The notes under the pieces were generated by a model. It did not search any database. It had not been told where the DNA came from and saw only the letters and a program-made list of their open reading frames with translations. A stretch of DNA of 46,771 bases. Source: Wenyingzhuangia sp039768865. GTDB taxonomy: Bacteria > Bacteroidota > Bacteroidia > Flavobacteriales > Flavobacteriaceae. Location: NCBI RefSeq assembly GCF_039768865.1, contig NZ_JBDMZQ010000059.1; one strand, 5' to 3'. Shown here one piece after another: positions 41,865-46,771 of this stretch. Each line of letters starts with the position of its first letter. Positions within the stretch are counted from its first letter, which is position 1. The translations under genes and the position numbers were made by a program.

Positions 41865-43135
41865 TAGGCCCTTAGTGTTTTTAAAGCATCAGCAACACCA
41901 CTGTAACTTACGGTTTTTCCTGACAATTGTTTTGTTATGTTTTGCTTTTCTTCCTGACTAGCCTCCAATTGATTAAGAATATTCACCAAGTGCATTTTCA
42001 TATGTCCTTCTTGAATCCCTGTCGTCGTTAATGCTCTTAGTGCCGCAAAATTTTGAGCCAACCCAGCAACAGCAATAATTTGCATTAATTCTTTAGCTGA
42101 TGGGTTTTGTAACATTTCTAAGGACAATTTGGACAGAGGATGTGTACTTGTCAAACCTCCAACAGTTCCTAATGCTAAGGGTATTTGAATAGAAAAAGTA
42201 AATACACCATTCTCTATGTCACACGCTGTCAAACTCTTATATTTACCTGAGCGAGCGGCATAAGCATGTACACCTGCCTCAACAGCTCTAAAGTCATTAC
42301 CTGTCGCAATCACTACCGCATCTATTCCGTTCATCACCCCCTTATTATGTGTAACAGCCCTATGAGGGTCCACATTCGCAATATCTACAGCTTGCTTCAT
42401 TTTCTTAGCAAATAGAAGGCCATTGGTAGGATGTAGCTTTTCAACTTCACAGCTAACTTCAGCTTGAACCAAACACTCAGGGATATAATTCGAAAGGATA
42501 CTCATCACAATTTGAATATCTTCTTTCTCGAAATTTTGAGCCATTGCCTCTAAGCAAGAGTTGATAAAATTAGCTCCCATAGAATCTTTGGTCTCAAAAG
42601 TAACATGAAGCTGATAGTAATCTTTAAGCTCATCTGTCTTGTCTCGTAACTCAATTTCCAATATCCCCCCTCCACGCTTTCGCATGTTCTCGGTTATGGT
42701 CTCAGTTGACTTTAATAAATCTGTTTTTTTACTCAAAAAATAAGACTCTAAATCTGTCTTACTGCCCCCATACATAAAATGTACTTGACCTACTTTAACA
42801 GTACTCAACACAGATGCTCTAAACCCTCCTTTATCAGACCAGAACTTACCGACCAAAGAAGCGGCTGCTACCACAGAACTCTCTTCTATAGCCATCGGAA
42901 CTACGTAATGTTTTCCATTAATCACGAAATTTGGAGCTATACCGTAAGGCATGTAATAGTTAGAAATCGTATTTTCGATAAAGTCATCGTGTAACTGCTG
43001 TAACTTTTCATCAGAATTCCAATACAGACGCAAGATTTGATTTGCATCTTTATTTCCTTTTAAAAAATTTTCAGACAACCATTCTATTTTCTGTTCCTTA
43101 GTAAACTTTGAAAAACCTGAGACTAAATTTGACAT
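41864..43135 (-). CDS. Hydroxymethylglutaryl-CoA reductase, class II (degradative-type)
   Basis: The enzyme reduces HMG-CoA to mevalonate in the mevalonate pathway, despite the degradative name of the bacterial class. The 423 residues lack the membrane domain of eukaryotic forms. Motifs are ETKDSMGANFINSCLEAMA, AVTHNKGVMNGIDAVVIATGNDFRAVEAGVHAYAARSG, and TSTHPLSKLSLEML with the catalytic histidine area. The start and stop share bases with the kinase gene (TAATG), indicating translational coupling. A TATATTTG promoter element lies 29 bp upstream. Confidence 0.94.
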   Translation of the reverse strand: MSNLVSGFSKFTKEQKIEWLSENFLKGNKDANQILRLYWNSDEKLQQLHDDFIENTISNYYMPYGIAPNFVINGKHYVVPMAIEESSVVAAASLVGKFWSDKGGFRASVLSTVKVGQVHFMYGGSKTDLESYFLSKKTDLLKSTETITENMRKRGGGILEIELRDKTDELKDYYQLHVTFETKDSMGANFINSCLEAMAQNFEKEDIQIVMSILSNYIPECLVQAEVSCEVEKLHPTNGLLFAKKMKQAVDIANVDPHRAVTHNKGVMNGIDAVVIATGNDFRAVEAGVHAYAARSGKYKSLTACDIENGVFTFSIQIPLALGTVGGLTSTHPLSKLSLEMLQNPSAKELMQIIAVAGLAQNFAALRALTTTGIQEGHMKMHLVNILNQLEASQEEKQNITKQLSGKTVSYSGVADALKTLRA

Positions 43136-43164
43136 ATTTTATCTTGACTATAATAAATAATAAA

Positions 43165-43172
43165 CAAATATA
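43165..43172 (-). promoter_or_regulatory. Candidate -7 promoter element of the HMG-CoA reductase operon
   Basis: TATATTTG on the minus strand, 29 bp before the ATG at 43135. Matches TAnnTTTG. Confidence 0.5.
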
Positions 43173-43255
43173 GCACCCTTAACTTGAAATACTAGAAACA
43201 AAACATTTTGTTCCTGTTTTTTTTGAAAAAAAACCACAAGACAGATTTAATTTTC

Positions 43256-43263
43256 TAATTTTG
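43256..43263 (+). promoter_or_regulatory. Candidate -7 promoter element of the lipoprotein/DUF5723 operon
   Basis: TAATTTTG on the plus strand, 25 bp before the ATG at 43289. Confidence 0.5.
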
Positions 43264-43288
43264 GAGCAGATTTAACAAATAGTTACTT

Positions 43289-45058
43289 ATGAAAAAATTT
43301 GCACAAAAAACAAGAATTCATCTTCTTGTATTAGTAGTCATCAGCTTGAACATCACAAGTTGCTCTGAGTCTTTTGACACCTCCTTTTTTGAAAAAGAAA
43401 TCGAATCACCAAGTTTAGCACTTGGCCTAAAGATTGGCCATTCTGAATACACTGCATCTGCATTATTTGAAGAGATAGGCGATGATCTGAGTGTTGGTCG
43501 CTATGATGACAATGGTAAATCGCTGATTAGCTTCAACTACTCTCAATCCATTAATTCTGATGGCAACACCGACTTTGTTAAGGTAGAAGACCAAACATTT
43601 ACCGGAGATTTTAATTTATTAGAAAACACAGGGCTTGTAGGAAATGTTGCTTACGTAACAGGTATCATTACAGATGACAAAGCATCTAAGTCTTTTCAAG
43701 AGAATCAAACTTTGGACTTGGAATATGAATTGACTGCAGCTAACTTTTCTGAGGGTACTTTCAAAATCGCTTTGGAAACAACAACTGAAGCTCAAACTGA
43801 AATTGAATTTACCATCCCATCTCTGACAAGAAAAAGTGACGGAGGGAGCTACAACAAAAGATTTGTATTAAACAACAACATTGGTACCGATATAACAGAG
43901 ATTGAAGTTGACTTGATTGATTACAACTTTGATTTTAGCTACGATATTTTTAATCCTAGTTCTCTTAATTTATTCAATACCATTGCAATACAACTCGATG
44001 CTGTTATTACATTTGAAGCAGGAGACAATGTGAGTGATGATGACAAATTAAGCTATACCATTGGACTGAACACTCCAAAAGCCAAAACAGCTTATGGAGA
44101 TTTTAAAGAAGCTAGCTTTAACATAGAGAATGAATCATTTGATTTAGATTTTTTTAATGAACTTGGAGATGGAAATATTTCTTTTGAAAATCCAACTTTA
44201 AAAATTACAGCAACTAGCGGTTATGGATTTCCAATTGGGCTAACACTTGAAAGTATTTCTTCTACCGATGGAATAACAACCAATAATTTAGCAATCACAG
44301 ATGCATCTCCTAATGACGATCAGATTGAACCAATCAATGGGAATACGATGAACCATTATGCTATTATCAATGGTAATACAAACAATGGAGAAACAATTTC
44401 TTCTGTGATCACTCTCAACAACGAAAACTCAAACTTAAAGGACTTGTTAAACGCAAAACCAAGTCAATTCAACTTGAACGTGGTTGCGGGTGCAAATCCG
44501 AATAGTCCAAACAACAATAGTAATTTCTTTGATGTTGACCATACTTTAGGTCTGGATATCGATGTGGAATTACCGTTGTACGTTACTTTTGATGGACTAA
44601 CTTTTAACCCTAACCCTTTTGAGTTTGATGCTGAAAGTGTTGACGAATTAGAGGAAAACTTAAACTCTTTAGACTTAATATTGCTAACAAGAAACTCAAT
44701 TCCATTGTCTGGTGAAATCAATTTGGACTTTTTAGACCAAAATGGAAACATTCTTTTTTCTAAACCTGCTTCACTTATGGAAGGAGCTCCCGTTGATGAA
44801 AATGGATTTTCAATCTATCACCTTGATGAAAACGGAGCACTAAAACAAGATTCCAACATTATCGATCCTACCACTACAACGGTCAAATTAGATACTGACA
44901 ACATAAAAGATTTGAAAAACATAACTCATATACAAGCGGCTATAGAATTTAACACAACAGATGTTGAAGCTGCCAAAATACAAAGCACAGATAAAGTACG
45001 ATTAGATTTATCTCTTGTGGTAGATCTTAGCATTAATGGAGATGATGACAACAACTAA
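43289..45058 (+). CDS. Large putative surface lipoprotein of unknown function (589 aa)
   Basis: The signal reads KTRIHLLVLVVISLNITSC, so Cys25 would be lipidated and the protein anchored to the outer membrane. The mature part is acidic, Asn/Asp/Ser/Thr-rich and predicted as stacked beta-sandwich domains; two parts share a rhythm of F-x-x-x-S/T-x-x-I-x-x-E, but I cannot define exact repeats. No enzyme motif, no calcium-binding RTX repeat and no type IX sorting tail are visible. The gene is 10 bp upstream of a DUF5723 outer-membrane protein on the same strand, implying a joint function, perhaps as a surface-exposed partner of that barrel-like protein. The family is unknown to me. Confidence 0.82.
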   Translation: MKKFAQKTRIHLLVLVVISLNITSCSESFDTSFFEKEIESPSLALGLKIGHSEYTASALFEEIGDDLSVGRYDDNGKSLISFNYSQSINSDGNTDFVKVEDQTFTGDFNLLENTGLVGNVAYVTGIITDDKASKSFQENQTLDLEYELTAANFSEGTFKIALETTTEAQTEIEFTIPSLTRKSDGGSYNKRFVLNNNIGTDITEIEVDLIDYNFDFSYDIFNPSSLNLFNTIAIQLDAVITFEAGDNVSDDDKLSYTIGLNTPKAKTAYGDFKEASFNIENESFDLDFFNELGDGNISFENPTLKITATSGYGFPIGLTLESISSTDGITTNNLAITDASPNDDQIEPINGNTMNHYAIINGNTNNGETISSVITLNNENSNLKDLLNAKPSQFNLNVVAGANPNSPNNNSNFFDVDHTLGLDIDVELPLYVTFDGLTFNPNPFEFDAESVDELEENLNSLDLILLTRNSIPLSGEINLDFLDQNGNILFSKPASLMEGAPVDENGFSIYHLDENGALKQDSNIIDPTTTTVKLDTDNIKDLKNITHIQAAIEFNTTDVEAAKIQSTDKVRLDLSLVVDLSINGDDDNN

Positions 45059-45068
45059 AAAAAAGACA

Positions 45069-46376
45069 ATGAAAAATTTAATAAGAATTATTACCATAAC
45101 TGCTTTCACTGTCTTACTTACAAATAGTGCAAAAGCTCAAAGCCAAATCTCTTTTTTTCACCTAGGAGATTATGTTCAACAATCTATCGATGTATCTCCA
45201 GTTTACATCCCAAAGAACTCGTTCTCTTTTGGATTGCCTGGAGTGTCTATCTCCTCGAATTTAGGATTTTCACCTTCAGACTTACTTACAGAAATACCTG
45301 GCTCAAATAAACTTGAGTTAAATTATGGAAATGTAAAGAACAAAGTTGAAGGAGACGATATCAATACCTCCGTAATAACAAATTTTAACATACTTAACCT
45401 AGCTTTTAAACGCAATCACGGTTCCTTATCTTTCTTTGTAAATCTAAAGAACAATACAAATTGGGGAATGAGTAAAAACGGTCTACTAAACCTACTTGAT
45501 GATGGTTTAGCCAAACCTAACAATACCATATTATTGAATGATGATATTCATACGACTACATATGTAGAAAGTGGGTTTGGATTTACACAACAATTTCTAA
45601 ATGATAAATTAGCAGTTGGAATTAGGGTTAAATACTTATTGGGAATCAATGATGGAGCGACAAACAAAGATGGTGAAGCACAAGTTGACATCAATAATGA
45701 CTACTCTTGGACCATAAATACTAATAATGCTTATGCCATGAGCGCTGGCTACAATGGTGAAGATATAGAGCATATATCATTCAAGAATGCTGGAATTGGA
45801 TTTGATATTGGTGCTAGTTATGAAATCATTCCTAATTTAGTCATTGAGGCTGCGGTAAACGATATAGGTTCCATAACATGGAAAGATAATCTTAGAGAAT
45901 ATTATTTAGAAGATGTCAGTAATTTAGAATATGTAGGAACTGATTTGAACTCAGACAATGATGTCTTAGAAGAATTAGAAAAACTGACCGAAGAGGGTAA
46001 CCTAGAGGTTGGTGAAAGAGAGGGAGAAAGCTATAAAACATCATTAGCAACTACCTCCTATGTCTCTGGGAGTTACAAACTATCTAAAATTCATCAATTT
46101 AGAGTAACTGTATTTAATAATCACCAATTTACAGACAGAGAATCTGTGGTCGCTCTAGGATACAATGTTGATTTGAAAAACACCACATATGGTCTCGTTG
46201 GAATTAAAAATGATCAAGGAAAGATTGATTACGGATTAAACTTAGCGACCAAACTAGGACCATTACAATTTTATTTAGCAACAGACAACTTTAATAAGCT
46301 ATTTGGACCGCTCGAAGATATCAACCAATTGTCATTTAGAACAGGAGTTAACTTTGTGTTTGGTTATAAAAAATAA
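45069..46376 (+). CDS. DUF5723 family outer-membrane protein
   Basis: I use the ATG at 45069, which leaves a 10-bp gap after the upstream stop and begins a clean signal peptide (MKNLIRIITITAFTVLLTNSAKAQ); an earlier frame start at 45036 would prefix lysines. The 435 residues show the DUF5723 pattern: an N-terminal VYIPKNSFSFGLPGVSISSNLGFSP, then alternating amphipathic strands (LAVGIRVKYLLGIND, GIGFDIGASYEIIPNLVIEAAVNDIG) and an aromatic C-terminus FRTGVNFVFGYKK, which reads as an outer-membrane beta-barrel. The biological role is not established. A strong terminator follows 20 bp downstream. Confidence 0.87.
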   Translation: MKNLIRIITITAFTVLLTNSAKAQSQISFFHLGDYVQQSIDVSPVYIPKNSFSFGLPGVSISSNLGFSPSDLLTEIPGSNKLELNYGNVKNKVEGDDINTSVITNFNILNLAFKRNHGSLSFFVNLKNNTNWGMSKNGLLNLLDDGLAKPNNTILLNDDIHTTTYVESGFGFTQQFLNDKLAVGIRVKYLLGINDGATNKDGEAQVDINNDYSWTINTNNAYAMSAGYNGEDIEHISFKNAGIGFDIGASYEIIPNLVIEAAVNDIGSITWKDNLREYYLEDVSNLEYVGTDLNSDNDVLEELEKLTEEGNLEVGEREGESYKTSLATTSYVSGSYKLSKIHQFRVTVFNNHQFTDRESVVALGYNVDLKNTTYGLVGIKNDQGKIDYGLNLATKLGPLQFYLATDNFNKLFGPLEDINQLSFRTGVNFVFGYKK

Positions 46377-46396
46377 TTTAAAAATAAACTCAATAA

Positions 46397-46422
46397 AAAA
46401 AGCTGCCAATTGGCAGCTTTTT
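46397..46422. terminator. Intrinsic terminator after the DUF5723 gene
   Basis: A perfect palindrome with GCTGCCA and TGGCAGC arms, flanked by AAAAA and TTTTT, giving up to 13 pairs on paper. It closes the lipoprotein/DUF5723 operon and would also work on the opposite strand. Confidence 0.88.
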
Positions 46423-46432
46423 CTTATTTTCA

Positions 46433-46448
46433 ATGATAAACTTATCAT
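46433..46448 (+). promoter_or_regulatory. Palindrome directly abutting the POT transporter start codon
   Basis: ATGATAA and TTATCAT are perfect inverted repeats around AC, and the ATG of the transporter begins at the next base. It could be an operator or a hairpin that occludes the ribosome-binding region. No promoter element of the TAnnTTTG type is seen here. Confidence 0.3.
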
Positions 46449-46771
46449 ATGGAATTTTCTTTTGGAGGTAGTGAAACCAATCAGAGAACTGTGCTTGGAC
46501 ATCCTTCCGGGCTCTTCGTTTTATTCTTTACGGAAATGTGGGAACGTTTTTCTTTTTATGGAATGAGGGTACTCTTGGTCAATTTTTTAACCATGGCTAT
46601 TACTGGTGTAGACAACCCTGGATGGGGATGGAATGCTGAACAAGCGGGTGCCCTATTTGGTACCTATGCTGGCTTTTTATACCTAACACCACTACTAGGA
46701 GGAATCATTGCTGATAAAGTCACCGGCTACAAATGGGCAGTAATCATTGGGGCTACAATTATGACTTTAGG
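46449..46771 (+). CDS. POT/PTR2-family peptide MFS transporter (5' part only)
   Basis: The reading frame is open from the ATG at 46449 to the window edge (107 codons), so most of the gene is missing. The product starts MEFSFGGSETNQRTVLGHPSG and then carries the PTR2 N-terminal signature FTEMWERFSFYGMR in helix 1 (its ExxER motif couples protons and peptide). A second helix ends YLTPLLGGIIADKVTGY. Members import di- and tripeptides with protons and are about 450-550 residues. Confidence 0.93.
   Translation, partial: MEFSFGGSETNQRTVLGHPSGLFVLFFTEMWERFSFYGMRVLLVNFLTMAITGVDNPGWGWNAEQAGALFGTYAGFLYLTPLLGGIIADKVTGYKWAVIIGATIMTL

Overview
The window comes from the chromosome of an AT-rich member of the Bacteroidota, most likely a marine-type Flavobacteriaceae. 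Four lines of evidence point there: (i) TAnnTTTG (-7) promoter elements recur just upstream of start codons; (ii) family types are flavobacterial, including a GYDIA-type GHMP kinase beside a class II HMG-CoA reductase, a DUF5723 outer-membrane protein, paired FtsX permeases with a TolC, and a DnaJ that keeps only half of its zinc-finger cysteines; (iii) exported proteins carry SPII/SPI signals with short lipoboxes; (iv) base composition is low GC throughout. I see no insertion sequence, prophage, CRISPR array, tRNA or rRNA gene. This is an ordinary core-genome stretch of short operons on both strands.

Layout. 1-1.83 kb (minus): nadC followed by a YihY/BrkB membrane protein that leaves the window. 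2.0-4.9 kb (plus): rlmH, an XTP/dITP pyrophosphatase, and a FecCD-type ABC permease with its ATPase, closed by a strong bidirectional hairpin that also serves acnB. 5.0-7.8 kb (minus): acnB. 8.0-8.3 kb (minus): RNase P RNA. Upstream of it is a short stretch with two hairpins and a candidate promoter, possibly a small RNA. 8.5-11.4 kb (minus): holA, then grpE-dnaJ with a palindrome-rich leader and its own terminator. 11.5-13.6 kb (plus): an orphan HsdR_N-like nuclease-fold protein, a family 2 glycosyltransferase and rluF. 13.7-15.9 kb (minus): MATE transporter, a 75-residue acidic protein and a YciO-type protein. 16.1-16.9 kb (plus): an SDR. 16.9-18.5 kb (minus): an orphan OppA-like lipoprotein.

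18.7-27.3 kb (plus): mtaB, a small alpha/beta hydrolase and a lytic transglycosylase, then a five-gene export machine (ATPase, two FtsX-type permeases, membrane-fusion protein, TolC). 27.3-31.6 kb (minus): a tightly coupled operon of mnmA, secreted subtilase, nitronate-monooxygenase-like flavoprotein and DUF1456 protein. 31.7-32.7 kb (minus): a YwqK/MORN-like exported protein. 32.9-36.2 kb (plus): purB, a small lipoprotein and an M1 aminopeptidase. 36.3-37.0 kb (minus): a metallo-beta-lactamase-fold hydrolase. 37.1-38.6 kb (plus): a conserved cytoplasmic protein of unsettled function, followed by the only gene-free stretch over 300 bp. 38.9-40.3 kb (minus): a hotdog thioesterase overlapping an isochorismate synthase (menaquinone route). 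40.4-40.9 kb (plus): a pRiA4b ORF-3-like protein. 40.9-43.1 kb (minus): HMG-CoA reductase and GHMP kinase (mevalonate pathway). 43.3-46.4 kb (plus): a large lipoprotein paired with a DUF5723 protein. 46.4 kb to the end (plus): the beginning of a POT-family peptide transporter.

Most genes are housekeeping: NAD, RNA modification, nucleotide hygiene, TCA cycle, chaperones, replication, isoprenoids and menaquinone. I found no convincing new multi-gene system. The observations most worth a second look are the half-zinc DnaJ, the palindromic grpE leader, the possible small RNA between dnaJ and rnpB, the uncharacterised 478-residue protein, and the lipoprotein/DUF5723 pair.
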